This document shows, in pieces, positions 1-8,916 of a DNA stretch of 64,000 bases. The DNA comes from Thalassospira alkalitolerans. GTDB taxonomy: Bacteria; Pseudomonadota; Alphaproteobacteria; Rhodospirillales; Thalassospiraceae. A program made the translations under genes and the position numbers. The DNA lies in the NCBI RefSeq assembly GCF_002115745.1, contig NZ_JFKB01000006.1:186001-250000 (forward strand). The letters run 5' to 3'. Under the pieces are notes generated by a model. That model was not told where the DNA came from. It saw nothing but the letters and a program-made list of their open reading frames with translations, and did no database searches. Numbering within the stretch: position 1 is the first letter of the stretch; each line of letters begins with the position of its first letter.

Positions 1-61
1 TATACTGAGTATTACAGAACGAAATATCGCCATAATCTCTGCTCACAAGACAAAGACTGAC

Positions 62-90
62 TTGACACACCGTCATTATACTTGAGAATA
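62..90 (+). promoter_or_regulatory. Candidate sigma-70 promoter for the ArsR-type gene
   Basis: A perfect -35 hexamer TTGACA (62-67) is followed after 17 nt by AGAATA (85-90), a weak -10. Downstream, the 9-mer GATACCCCA occurs twice (166-174 and 209-217), 43 nt apart, which is about four helical turns. The repeats could be operator sites, but no known operator consensus was matched. Confidence 0.35.
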
Positions 91-259
91 GGAACTCTCC
101 CATCCTCGAGATTGCATTGATGGGGTCGAGGCGATAAAAACCTCGTTGGTTGTAAAATGATCGGGGATACCCCATCGGAAATTATCACCCCCTAATACGG
201 TAATTACCGATACCCCAGTTGGGACAATAGCCGAATACGGCTTGGCTAAAGGGAGCCAA

Positions 260-577
260 ATGGAACTAGACCATCTCGAAAAAAAGGCCGAGCAAGCAAG
301 CGCGCTGCTTAAGGCCATGAGCAATCAGAGCAGACTGTTGATTCTTTGCCAACTTAACGAAGGCGAAAAATCGGTCGGTGAACTTGAACGGATCGTCGGA
401 CTGAGCCAGTCCGCCCTATCGCAGCATCTTGCACGGCTGCGCCGGGACAAACTGGTAAAGACCCGCCGCGAGGCACAGACGATCTATTATTCGCTGCAAG
501 GCGAAGACGCACTCACCGTCATCAAGACCCTTTATGATCTGTATTGCTGCGACGAAGGCAATGCCGTCGCCGCCTAG
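260..577 (+). CDS. ArsR-family regulator, persulfide-sensor type (BigR/SqrR-like)
   Basis: A winged-helix repressor of about 105 residues. The recognition helix lies in GLSQSALSQHLARLRRDKLV (about 47-66) and the wing follows (TRREAQTIYYSL). Cys30 (in LILCQL) and Cys96 (in LYCCDE) are 66 residues apart. This is the same separation as the dithiol pair of SqrR and BigR, which form a tetrasulfide bridge with reactive sulfur species. That makes sulfide/persulfide sensing the best guess over metal sensing. The ATG at 260 is chosen because it follows AAGGGAG closely; a TTG at 242 is possible. No sulfide:quinone reductase or persulfide dioxygenase gene is in view, so the target genes must lie to the left or be distant. 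Confidence 0.8.
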   Translation: MELDHLEKKAEQASALLKAMSNQSRLLILCQLNEGEKSVGELERIVGLSQSALSQHLARLRRDKLVKTRREAQTIYYSLQGEDALTVIKTLYDLYCCDEGNAVAA

Positions 578-600
578 ATTTAAGGGAATTTCCCCCATAA

Positions 601-634
601 AAAAGCCTGTCGGATGTGTCCGACAGGCTTTTTT
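601..634 (+). terminator. Intrinsic terminator after the ArsR-type gene
   Basis: A perfect 10-bp stem, GCCTGTCGGA / TCCGACAGGC, with a TGTG loop and six T after it. The A run on the other side would also let it stop the leftward eipB transcript. Confidence 0.9.
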
Positions 635-698
635 GATATCAAATCACATATAATTCAACGATACGCCGCCCTGCTCACTCAGCAGACCAGCCCATTAA

Positions 699-1637
699 TC
701 ACCCGCATTCCGGTGCCGGAATCCGGGTCACTTTCTGAAGCACCCCGCGTACAGAAAAACTTCCGTAATTCATCCGCAATTCATGGGCCACACCATTATC
801 GCCGAAATCGACTGCAATCTCGGTCGACGGGCCGTTTTCGGCCGCGCCCAGCGGATAATACGCCAGATTAAGGCTGTGGAACGGGCTTTTGGCGATTCCA
901 TCGGTGTCATTGGCGGTATTGATCGATTTTTTAGCCGCTGAAATCACCGCCGCGACCCGGTTGGTCGGGGTATCGCCACTGCCATCAAATACCAGGTCAT
1001 TGGCAAATTTATCACCGTCCATCGCCCGTTTTAGCAACGTAACCGTATGCTGGGTCGGAAACATGGTATCAGCGGGCAATTCTTCGGTAACCTCGACCGG
1101 CACTTCATAGGTCACCAGAACCTTGTCCGCCTTGCGCACCGCGTCACCGACAACTTCATCAACCTGAACACCGTCAAGATAGTCCCGCATGCGGAACCGG
1201 TATTGCGATCCGTCAAAACTTTCCCACTGGGTCATCGAATAGGCGGAATTGATCGCGCCCCCTTCGGCCCCTTGCAAAACCATCAGGTGCTGCATCTCGG
1301 TGATCCAGCCATCGCAGACCTTTTCAAAGCGATAACCAAGCGCGCCGCGCACCCCGACAACAGAACTGCCAACTTCCGACGACGTCATCGAAAATCGATA
1401 TTCCGCCAGATGAGGCACCAGTTCTTCTGTTGTTTCCGCAACCTTGTGCGTATATGCCGGATTTAATCCGGCCGGGTCGGATGATGCCAATGGCCTCACC
1501 TGCCCCGCCTGTGCTGTGCAGCCCGATAGGACAACACAAAATATCAGCGCCCCATAAATGGAACGCTGACGATTTTCCGAACGAACTCGATGATCTCGCA
1601 AATTTACTCTCCGGCAGTGTCGATCCCGACAATCCAT
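699..1637 (-). CDS. eipB: EipB-family periplasmic envelope-integrity protein (DUF1849)
   Basis: Matches the DUF1849/EipB family: after an N-terminal export signal comes a beta-rich protein with the family-typical segment around EYRFSMTSSE and GYRFEKVCDGW. EipB of Brucella is a periplasmic beta-spiral protein needed for envelope integrity, with one conserved disulfide. Two cysteines in equivalent places are seen here, Cys108 and Cys311 (the latter just before the C-terminus). The hydrophobic stretch ALIFCVVLSGCTAQA could be a lipoprotein signal (LSGC) or a normal signal peptide. The start is uncertain because the ATG gives a long charged N-region, but no better ATG/GTG exists before the signal. 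It overlaps the end of the upstream SPOR gene by 34 nt, so the two are probably cotranscribed. Confidence 0.8.
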   Translation of the reverse strand: MDCRDRHCRRVNLRDHRVRSENRQRSIYGALIFCVVLSGCTAQAGQVRPLASSDPAGLNPAYTHKVAETTEELVPHLAEYRFSMTSSEVGSSVVGVRGALGYRFEKVCDGWITEMQHLMVLQGAEGGAINSAYSMTQWESFDGSQYRFRMRDYLDGVQVDEVVGDAVRKADKVLVTYEVPVEVTEELPADTMFPTQHTVTLLKRAMDGDKFANDLVFDGSGDTPTNRVAAVISAAKKSINTANDTDGIAKSPFHSLNLAYYPLGAAENGPSTEIAVDFGDNGVAHELRMNYGSFSVRGVLQKVTRIPAPECG

Positions 1638-2584
1638 GGATCCTTGACACCCTTTTTGGCAGCAAGATGGCGCAGATCCCTTGCATGCTCCTGCGACAGC
1701 GGACCAACAGCAACACGAAGATACGCTGTGCCCTTGACGGTCGCCCTGATCAGACGCGGTTGATATTCACTATAAATGTTTAAGGCCTTTTGCGCACGCA
1801 CCTGATCGGCAAAGCTTGCCAGTACTACATAGTCACCGGGCAACGGCACTGCAACAAGGCTATCCTGTGCAAGATCAGCCGGTGCAACCACACTGATCTC
1901 ACCACTATCACTGCGGATTGCATCATCGGTCAGGGCTGCGGTGCGGGTTTGCGTCACCAGTACCGTCGGCTCAACATGATCAACATACCCGACAATCGCG
2001 GCATCAGCTTCGGCCTGCGGGTCTGCCGGGCCCAAATCGCGGCGGGATATTTTGTCATATTCCGGGGCAAATTGTTCCTGGGCACTGGCAACTTCAAGCG
2101 GCTTTTCGTCAATCCCCGGGGTGGGCATCGAATTGCCCGCCGGGTTGGTTATCGACGGGGATATCTGATCTGATACCGGATCTGATACCGGTTTGGCCAT
2201 TGGCGGCAAATCGGTTCTGACAATAACCGACGATGTCCGGGCATCATTGGGCGGCTTCGACCACTTTTCCGCCGGGGCATTTACGGCATAAATCGCAGGC
2301 TGTGCTTCGCGGATGGTTTGTTTGACCGATGGTGCGCCCGGCTCGGCCAGCGCAACTGCATCTTCTATGATTTCTTCGTTTTCACGACAAACATCTTCTT
2401 CAAACAGCGGACGATGCAAGGCGCAATCCTGATCAGCAGCGATTGAAACCGCATGATCGGTGGTGCTTTTGCCCGTTGTGACATAGCTGATCAAATCCCC
2501 GGCAAGCTTGGCCACGGTCAATTCAACCGGACCACCACATGCGCCCAGCGCCAAGGGTGCAACCACCACAAGTATCTTTTTCAA
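1604..2584 (-). CDS. SPOR-domain lipoprotein
   Basis: A TTG start at 2584 places LKKILVVVAPLALGAC at the N-terminus, a good lipoprotein signal with lipobox LGAC, and a GGGGGA ribosome site lies just upstream. The longer frame from 2701 would bury the signal. The middle (about residues 60-250) is low-complexity and Pro/Ala/Asp rich. The C-terminal 70 residues, starting GDYVVLASFADQVRAQ, form a SPOR domain, which binds denuded peptidoglycan at division sites. It probably shares a transcript with eipB, linking both to envelope maintenance. The exact role is unknown. Confidence 0.75.
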   Translation of the reverse strand: MKKILVVVAPLALGACGGPVELTVAKLAGDLISYVTTGKSTTDHAVSIAADQDCALHRPLFEEDVCRENEEIIEDAVALAEPGAPSVKQTIREAQPAIYAVNAPAEKWSKPPNDARTSSVIVRTDLPPMAKPVSDPVSDQISPSITNPAGNSMPTPGIDEKPLEVASAQEQFAPEYDKISRRDLGPADPQAEADAAIVGYVDHVEPTVLVTQTRTAALTDDAIRSDSGEISVVAPADLAQDSLVAVPLPGDYVVLASFADQVRAQKALNIYSEYQPRLIRATVKGTAYLRVAVGPLSQEHARDLRHLAAKKGVKDPWIVGIDTAGE

Positions 2585-2800
2585 AAGCCAGTCCCCCGCA
2601 GGATCAAATTCAGTACAAACTGATTCTACCGACTGACCTGTTAATAGAGAGTAACCACCTCCTTTCTCTTTGACACAATTACGCCCGACAAAAACGAGCA
2701 ATGAGACATATTCCTACCCTTAAAGATTGTATCAATTTGCAGAACATTATCGGAAAATCATCGTCGGAATATCTTTCATCAAACCAGCACGGGTGCCGAT

Positions 2801-3862
2801 ATGTGTACGAACTTTCAGGTTAATGTTCCAAAGCAGGGCTATATCAACGGGCGGTCAATGGAATTTGGGATCGAACTAGAATCCAAGTTCTTTTTCCGCA
2901 AAGCAGGTCACACCTACGACCAAAAAATATGGGGTCCGAAGTACGGTCTTTCATGGCAGGGAAAATATGGATTTGTTGCCATGAACGTCCTCAATTTGCC
3001 GATTGTCACCGACGGCATGAATACACAAGGATTATCCACTGGAAATCTCTGGCTTCCAGGTACCGAATACCAAACAATCACCGATCCTCAAAAAGGGCTG
3101 AGCATTGATAATTTTTCGGCCTGGATACTCAGTAATTTTGCAGATTGCGACGAGGTAAAGTCCGCCCTTAACGCCAAACAGGTGCAGGTTGGCACTTCAA
3201 AATTCCTGCAACACCTCTTGCCGCTTCATTTCCCGATACATGATGCCAAAGGCAACTGCATCGTCATTGAGTTCATTAAGGGTGAAATGAAAATCCACGA
3301 CAATCCGGTTGGCGTCCTCACCAATCAGCCGGAATTCCCCGATCAGCTGACAAACCTCCGAAACTACGTTGATCTTTCACCATGGAATAATCAAAGCACC
3401 ACCTTCAACGGCTTTGAAGTAACCCAAACGGGCAATGGCACCGGTCTTTTGCATCTGCCGGGCGATCCAACACCCCCAAGCCGTTTTGTAAGAGCAACCG
3501 CACTCACAAGTTTCGCCGATCCGGTCGACACGCTTGACCAAGGCATTAACCTTGCCTTCCACGTTCTTAACGCTGTTGACATTCCCCGTGGACTGATTCG
3601 CAACAATGGCGAACACGGCACGGAAAAAGACTATACACAATGGGTTGTCGTCAAAGATATGACACGCCGCATCTACTCGGCACGCTTCTATACCTCTTTG
3701 CAGGTCCAATCTATTGATCTTGCAGCACTTGAAAAGAGCAAGGAACTCGACGCTCTTGATGGAAAACAGGTTGCTTTTCCTCTTTCGCCAATTCCAAACC
3801 TGAATCCGGAATTATCCAAACTGGCAACCCCCACGCTCCACCTTGCCGACGTCGCGTCATAA
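2801..3862 (+). CDS. Choloylglycine hydrolase / penicillin V acylase family amidase
   Basis: An N-terminal-nucleophile hydrolase of 353 residues, the usual family length. Removal of Met1 would expose the catalytic Cys2. Arg18, Asn82 (in STGNLW), Asn175 (in TNQPEF) and Arg228 (in PPSRFVR) sit at the numbered positions known from bile-salt hydrolases and penicillin V acylases. Residue 21 is Glu where Asp is usual. Family members cleave linear amides such as conjugated bile salts, penicillin V and, in some Gram-negatives, acyl-homoserine lactones. The substrate cannot be read from the sequence, but bile salts are unlikely in a marine organism. There is no signal peptide. It stands alone, with its own terminator. 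Confidence 0.85.
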   Translation: MCTNFQVNVPKQGYINGRSMEFGIELESKFFFRKAGHTYDQKIWGPKYGLSWQGKYGFVAMNVLNLPIVTDGMNTQGLSTGNLWLPGTEYQTITDPQKGLSIDNFSAWILSNFADCDEVKSALNAKQVQVGTSKFLQHLLPLHFPIHDAKGNCIVIEFIKGEMKIHDNPVGVLTNQPEFPDQLTNLRNYVDLSPWNNQSTTFNGFEVTQTGNGTGLLHLPGDPTPPSRFVRATALTSFADPVDTLDQGINLAFHVLNAVDIPRGLIRNNGEHGTEKDYTQWVVVKDMTRRIYSARFYTSLQVQSIDLAALEKSKELDALDGKQVAFPLSPIPNLNPELSKLATPTLHLADVAS

Positions 3863-3895
3863 GACCGAACGCGACCAACGGCTCCGCACCTAACA

Positions 3896-3925
3896 AAAAC
3901 GGCCCGGAAATCTCCGGGCCGTTTT
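3896..3925. terminator. Bidirectional terminator between the Ntn-hydrolase gene and aspS
   Basis: Stem GGCCCGGA / TCCGGGCC with A runs on the left and T runs on the right, between two convergent genes. It can stop both transcripts. Confidence 0.9.
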
Positions 3926-3960
3926 GTGTTCTGTATCCTGCGTTCTGCTTTATACAGAAA

Positions 3961-5748
3961 TCAGTCTTTTTTCGCTTTCGGCGGAAGCTGCACCCGCAGA
4001 TGCAGTTCTTTAAGCTGTTTGTCATCAACACCGGACGGCGCGTTCATCATCAAATCCTGTGCCTGCTGGTTCAGCGGGAAGGCAATGACTTCGCGAATGT
4101 TCGGCTCGTCGGCCAGCAACATGACAATACGGTCAACACCCGGGGCCGAACCACCGTGCGGCGGGGCGCCGAATTTAAACGCGTTCAACATACCACCAAA
4201 GCGGTCTTCGACCACTTCCTTGCCATAACCGGCAATTTCGAACGCCTTATACATGATGTCCGGGCGGTGGTTACGAATGGCACCCGACGACAATTCAATA
4301 CCGTTACACACGATATCATACTGCCAAGCCTTGATATCCAGCGGGTTCATGCCTTCAAGCGCTTCAAGTCCGCCCTGCGGCATCGAGAACGGGTTGTGGC
4401 TGAATTCGATCTTGCCGTCGTCGTCTTCCTCAAACATCGGGAAATCAACGATCCAGCAGAATTTGAACATGCCATCTTCGCGAATGCCAAGCTCGTCACA
4501 AACCTTGTCACGGACTTTTCCGGCGAATTTCGCCGCCGGAAGTTCCTTGTCACAGACAAAGAACACCGCATCGCCATCGGCAACACCGGTGATTTCCTTG
4601 ATCTGTGCAATGCGATCTGCATCAAGGTTCTTGGCAATCGGGCCTTTGGTTTCGCCGCCTTCGGCAAAGACGATGTAACCAAGTCCTGCCGCACCTTCAT
4701 CACGTGACCATGAATTAAGCTTGTCAAAGAAGCTGCGCGGACGGCTGGCCGCACCGGTTGCCGGAATGGCGCGAACCACCGAACCTTTTTCGATGTTGGC
4801 AGCAAAGATGCCAAAGCTCGAACCACGGAACGGCTCGGTCACATCGGAAATGATCAACGGGTTGCGAAGGTCGGGCTTGTCCGAACCGTATTTCGCCATC
4901 GATTCATCAAACGGAATGCGCGGGAACGGGAACGGCGTAACATCACGACCACCGCCGAACTCGACAAAGATGTCATGCAGAACCGGCTCAATCGCGGCAA
5001 AGACGTCATCCTGATCGGCAAAAGCCATCTCGAAATCAAGCTGATAGAACTCGCCCGGCGACCGATCCGCACGTGCATCTTCATCGCGAAAGCACGGTGC
5101 GATCTGGAAATATTTATCAAATCCCGACACCATCAGCAGCTGTTTAAACTGCTGCGGTGCTTGCGGCAGGGCATAAAACTTGCCCGGATGCATACGTGAC
5201 GGCACCAGGAAGTCACGTGCGCCTTCCGGCGAACTTGCGGTCAGGATCGGCGTCTGGATTTCAAGGAAACCCTGCGCGGTCATTTTCTGACGCATCGCCG
5301 AAATCACCTGTGACCGCAGAACGATGTTCGCATGAACACTTTCGCGACGCAGATCAAGATAACGGTGGCGCAGGCGGATTTCCTCGCCATATTCGGCATC
5401 GCCAAAGACCGGCATCGGCAAAACGTCGGCCGAAGACTGAACTTCGATATTGGATGCATAAACCTCGATCTCGCCGGTCGGCAAGTTCGGGTTCACGGTT
5501 TCGGCTGTCCGTTTGACGACCTTGCCGTCCACGGTGATCACACTTTCGGCACGTGATTTTTCAAGCACGGCAAAAAGCGGGCTCGAAATGTCAATCACGA
5601 TCTGGGTGATGCCGTAATGGTCGCGCAGATCGACAAATAGAAGGTTGCCGTGATCGCGCTTGCGGTGGATCCAGCCAGACAGGCGCACTTGCGCTTCGGC
5701 GTCAGAGGCGCGCAACGCATTACAATTGTGTGAACGATAAGGATGCAT
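3961..5748 (-). CDS. aspS: Aspartate--tRNA ligase
   Basis: A bacterial-type class II aspartyl-tRNA synthetase of 595 residues. It has an N-terminal OB anticodon-binding fold, a catalytic core with the bacterial GAD insertion, and a C-terminal motif 3 around [14 protein letters not shown]. The ATG at 5748 ([12 protein letters not shown]) matches family N-termini and has GGAAAG upstream. The OB fold reads RDHG (His33), where discriminating enzymes such as E. coli have Leu. That His is one of two residues linked to non-discriminating AspRS, which also charges tRNA-Asn for GatCAB amidation. The second diagnostic residue could not be placed confidently. Confidence 0.96.
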   Translation of the reverse strand: MHPYRSHNCNALRASDAEAQVRLSGWIHRKRDHGNLLFVDLRDHYGITQIVIDISSPLFAVLEKSRAESVITVDGKVVKRTAETVNPNLPTGEIEVYASNIEVQSSADVLPMPVFGDAEYGEEIRLRHRYLDLRRESVHANIVLRSQVISAMRQKMTAQGFLEIQTPILTASSPEGARDFLVPSRMHPGKFYALPQAPQQFKQLLMVSGFDKYFQIAPCFRDEDARADRSPGEFYQLDFEMAFADQDDVFAAIEPVLHDIFVEFGGGRDVTPFPFPRIPFDESMAKYGSDKPDLRNPLIISDVTEPFRGSSFGIFAANIEKGSVVRAIPATGAASRPRSFFDKLNSWSRDEGAAGLGYIVFAEGGETKGPIAKNLDADRIAQIKEITGVADGDAVFFVCDKELPAAKFAGKVRDKVCDELGIREDGMFKFCWIVDFPMFEEDDDGKIEFSHNPFSMPQGGLEALEGMNPLDIKAWQYDIVCNGIELSSGAIRNHRPDIMYKAFEIAGYGKEVVEDRFGGMLNAFKFGAPPHGGSAPGVDRIVMLLADEPNIREVIAFPLNQQAQDLMMNAPSGVDDKQLKELHLRVQLPPKAKKD

Positions 5749-5996
5749 GGGCTTTCCAGGTTGCTTTCTATGCGTGGTATTTTGGGCCACAAAATTTGGC
5801 GCAAAGGGGCATGGCTGCACCGCGCTGTCAAACAAAAAAGCACCCCATTCGCGCCGCCACCTTTAAATCGTGGCGTTCAAATGTGATGGCCTGCCTGTCT
5901 GCTTTCGCACGGCGCTTGAAATTCTGCGGTATAAAACGCTGCCAGCGCCTCGGCGTCAAGTGCCCGTCGTTTATGACAGCCTTGCAAGACCGTATA

Positions 5997-6533
5997 TCAG
6001 TTTACAGCGGCACTTGCGGCTTGCAAATCCTTAACCTTTACGAACCGGACAAGACGCCCGGTATCCGGGGCAACATCGGCCCAGTGATCGATATCAAATT
6101 CAAAATGGCACAGACCACAGGTCGGAAATTTGCGGTTCATTTCCAAAAGCGCCTCACCATCCCCGTCGCCGAACAATTCCGCGGCAAAATCCTCGAACCC
6201 CGGATTATGGCCAATCATCATCACGGATTCCGCTTCGTCATGGGTCTGATGAAGGCATTCCAGCAATGTCTTCTCATTGGCCATATAAAGATCTTCGCTA
6301 TAGATCACATCGGCCTGATTGGCGAAATCGCGCCCCAAAAGGCCAAGCGTCTGAACCGTGCGCGCCGCCGTCGAACACCAGATCAGATTGGGCACCAACC
6401 CCTTATCACGCAGGAACCGCCCCATGGCGGGGGCAGCATTTTCACCGCGCCGGTTTAATTCTCGGTCATGATCGGCGCGGGCCGGATCGGCCCAACTCGA
6501 TTTGGCATGCCTAAGCAAAAGCAGTGTTTTCAT
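5997..6533 (-). CDS. SixA-like histidine phosphatase
   Basis: A small histidine-phosphatase-superfamily protein (178 residues). The catalytic RHAK motif (His9) follows the first strand, and the second conserved His is in GHNPG (about residue 105). This size and the RHAKSSW signature are typical of SixA-type phosphohistidine phosphatases. The ATG at 6533 is chosen because it starts directly before the first strand (MKTLLLLRHAK). It diverges from ppk. Its partner protein is unknown here. In E. coli SixA acts on the nitrogen PTS, but no PTS gene is in view. Confidence 0.8.
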   Translation of the reverse strand: MKTLLLLRHAKSSWADPARADHDRELNRRGENAAPAMGRFLRDKGLVPNLIWCSTAARTVQTLGLLGRDFANQADVIYSEDLYMANEKTLLECLHQTHDEAESVMMIGHNPGFEDFAAELFGDGDGEALLEMNRKFPTCGLCHFEFDIDHWADVAPDTGRLVRFVKVKDLQAASAAVN

Positions 6534-6585
6534 CAATACGTATCCGACCGTCGACCCAAATTTGGAAAGGCAGACTTTTGCACGC

Positions 6586-6612
6586 CATGATGGCCTCTGT
6601 GAAGCCATCATG
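6586..6612. promoter_or_regulatory. Perfect 9-bp inverted repeat between sixA-like and ppk genes
   Basis: CATGATGGC (6586-6594) and GCCATCATG (6604-6612) with a 9-nt spacer, in the divergent promoter region. There is no T run, so an operator or an RNA hairpin fits better than a terminator. It is not a PhoB box, which is a direct repeat. Confidence 0.4.
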
Positions 6613-6734
6613 AAAACTGACTTAAAAGTTTAAGAAAATTGCACCCCCGCAAGCAGTTATCCTATACTCCAACCGTAACCGGGAACTGTCGCTTTATTTC
6701 AAGGACACAAACCCACTTTCGCAGGAGGCATAGC

Positions 6735-8882
6735 GTGACACACGCCGCGGCAATTCAGTCAAGCGCGATCACCATTGAGTCGGAAAAGCGCTTTATCAAC
6801 CGCGAACTTTCGTGGCTGGCCTTTAATGGCCGGGTCCTTGAAGAGGCGCAAAACAAACGTCATCCCTTGCTGGAACGCGTGCGTTTCCTGTCGATATCGG
6901 CCAGCAACCTTGACGAATTCTATATGGTCCGCGTCGCGGGTCTGGTTGGGCAATTGCGCGCGGGCATGACCAAGGTCAGTCAGGATGGCATGAGCCCATC
7001 CGAACAGTTACGCTCCATTACCTATGATGCGAATCAGCTTTTGCAGGATCAGCAACGCATCTGGCAGCAACTCAGCCACGAAATGGAAAACCACGGCATT
7101 TCCGTGATCGGTCCCGACGATTTGACCCAGACCGACCGCAAATGGCTTGATGGCTATTTCACGCGCGAAATCTTCCCGACTCTGACCCCGCTTGCCATTG
7201 ATCCGTCGCATCCCTTCCCGTTCATTCCGAACTTGGGCTTTGCGATTGTCATGCAATTGTTCGATCCGGCCGACGGGCACAATATGCGCGGCCTGATCCC
7301 GGTTCCGCCAAAGATTGGCCGTTTCCTGCGCCTGCCGGGCCGAACGGAACGCTATCTGCCGCTCGAACAGGCGATTGTCCTGTATCTGAACAAGCTGTTC
7401 CCGGGCTTTGATATGATCGAACACGGCCTGTTCCGTGTGATCCGTGACTCGGATGTTGAGATCGAAGAAGAAGCCGAAGATCTGGTGCGCGTTTTCAAAA
7501 CCGCGCTGAAACGTCGCCGCCGTGGCAGCATCATCCGCCTTAAAGTTAATGCAAAAATGCCAGAAGACCTTCTGGACTTTGTGCTTGATGAAATGGCCGT
7601 TGCCCCCGAAGAAGTCGTCAAGGTTGACGGCCTTTTAGGTGTGGTTGATGTCAAACAGCTAATCGATTCTGATCAGCATCACGATTTGCTGTTCCCCCCT
7701 TATGCCGCGCGCTATCCCGAACGGGTCCGCGATTTTGGCGGTGATTGCTTTGCCGCGATTGGCAAAAAGGATCTGGTGGTTCATCACCCGTTCGAAGATT
7801 TCGACGTGGTTGTGCAGTTCCTGTTACAAGCCGCCCGCGATCCAGATGTCGTAACCATCAAACAAACCCTGTATCGCACATCGGAAAACAGCCCGATCGT
7901 CAAGGCGTTGATTGCCGCCGCCGAGGCGGGAAAATCCGTCACCGCCATGGTCGAACTCAAAGCCCGCTTTGACGAAGAAGCCAACCTGCGCTGGGCGGCT
8001 GATCTTGAACGGGCTGGCTGTCAGGTGGTCTATGGCTTCCTTGACTGGAAAACCCATGCCAAGGTGTCGCTTGTCGTGCGCCGCGAAACCCACGGGCTTC
8101 GCACCTATGTCCACTTCGGGACCGGCAACTATCATCCGATCACCGCGAAATTCTATACCGATATCTCGTTCTTCTCGTGCGATCCGGCACTGGGGCGTGA
8201 TGCGGCGGCCATCTTTAATTTCATGACCGGCTATGCCACACCGCGATCTCTTGAAAAAATCGCAATTGCCCCGCATACAATGCGCCCGACCCTTTTGGCC
8301 CATATCGATACCGAGGTTGAAAACTGCAAGGCCGGGAAACCGTCGGGCATCTGGGCAAAAATGAACAGTCTGGTCGATCCGGTGGTGATTGATGCATTGT
8401 ACCGCGCCAGCGAGGCCGGGGTTAACATCGAACTGGTCATTCGCGGCATTTGCTGTTTGCGGCCGGGCGTTCCGGGCTTGTCCGAAAATATTCGCGTTAA
8501 ATCAATTGTGGGTCGTTTTCTTGAACATTCACGTATCGTTGTCTTTGCAAACGGCGCAAAACTGCCATCACGCAAGGCCAAGGTATTTATTTCATCGGCC
8601 GACTGGATGCCACGCAACCTTAACCGGCGTGTCGAAACGCTGGTGCCGATCGAAAACCCGACTTGCCAGCGCCAGATTGTTGACCAGATCATGATTGCAA
8701 ATCTAAAAGATACGGCGCAGGCTTGGTACCTACAGCCAGACGGGTCTTATGAACGCTGCGAAGCGGATGAAAATGCGTTCTCGTCGCATCAATATTTCAT
8801 GACCAACCCATCCCTTTCGGGCCGTGGCAGTGCTTTGGACGAGGAAGATCCCAACGTCCCCGTACTGCAACTTGATGATTAA
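6735..8882 (+). CDS. ppk: Polyphosphate kinase 1
   Basis: Makes polyphosphate reversibly from ATP. The 715 residues show the PPK1 order: N-terminal helical domain ([20 protein letters not shown]), head domain, and two phospholipase-D-like C-terminal domains. Family motifs around HFGTGNYH and [22 protein letters not shown] are present, including the conserved histidines used for autophosphorylation. The start is GTG at 6735, six nucleotides after a perfect AGGAGG (6723-6728); an upstream in-frame TTG lacks a ribosome site. ppx follows after 34 nt, so synthesis and breakdown of polyphosphate are probably co-transcribed. Confidence 0.95.
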   Translation: MTHAAAIQSSAITIESEKRFINRELSWLAFNGRVLEEAQNKRHPLLERVRFLSISASNLDEFYMVRVAGLVGQLRAGMTKVSQDGMSPSEQLRSITYDANQLLQDQQRIWQQLSHEMENHGISVIGPDDLTQTDRKWLDGYFTREIFPTLTPLAIDPSHPFPFIPNLGFAIVMQLFDPADGHNMRGLIPVPPKIGRFLRLPGRTERYLPLEQAIVLYLNKLFPGFDMIEHGLFRVIRDSDVEIEEEAEDLVRVFKTALKRRRRGSIIRLKVNAKMPEDLLDFVLDEMAVAPEEVVKVDGLLGVVDVKQLIDSDQHHDLLFPPYAARYPERVRDFGGDCFAAIGKKDLVVHHPFEDFDVVVQFLLQAARDPDVVTIKQTLYRTSENSPIVKALIAAAEAGKSVTAMVELKARFDEEANLRWAADLERAGCQVVYGFLDWKTHAKVSLVVRRETHGLRTYVHFGTGNYHPITAKFYTDISFFSCDPALGRDAAAIFNFMTGYATPRSLEKIAIAPHTMRPTLLAHIDTEVENCKAGKPSGIWAKMNSLVDPVVIDALYRASEAGVNIELVIRGICCLRPGVPGLSENIRVKSIVGRFLEHSRIVVFANGAKLPSRKAKVFISSADWMPRNLNRRVETLVPIENPTCQRQIVDQIMIANLKDTAQAWYLQPDGSYERCEADENAFSSHQYFMTNPSLSGRGSALDEEDPNVPVLQLDD

Positions 8883-8916
8883 CACGTGCATACCCTAGAC
8901 AGGTTCAACCAACCGC

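Noticed and set aside
6639..6734. Upstream TTG start for ppk
   Set aside because: The GTG at 6735 has a perfect AGGAGG at correct distance, and the extra 32 residues are not family-like.
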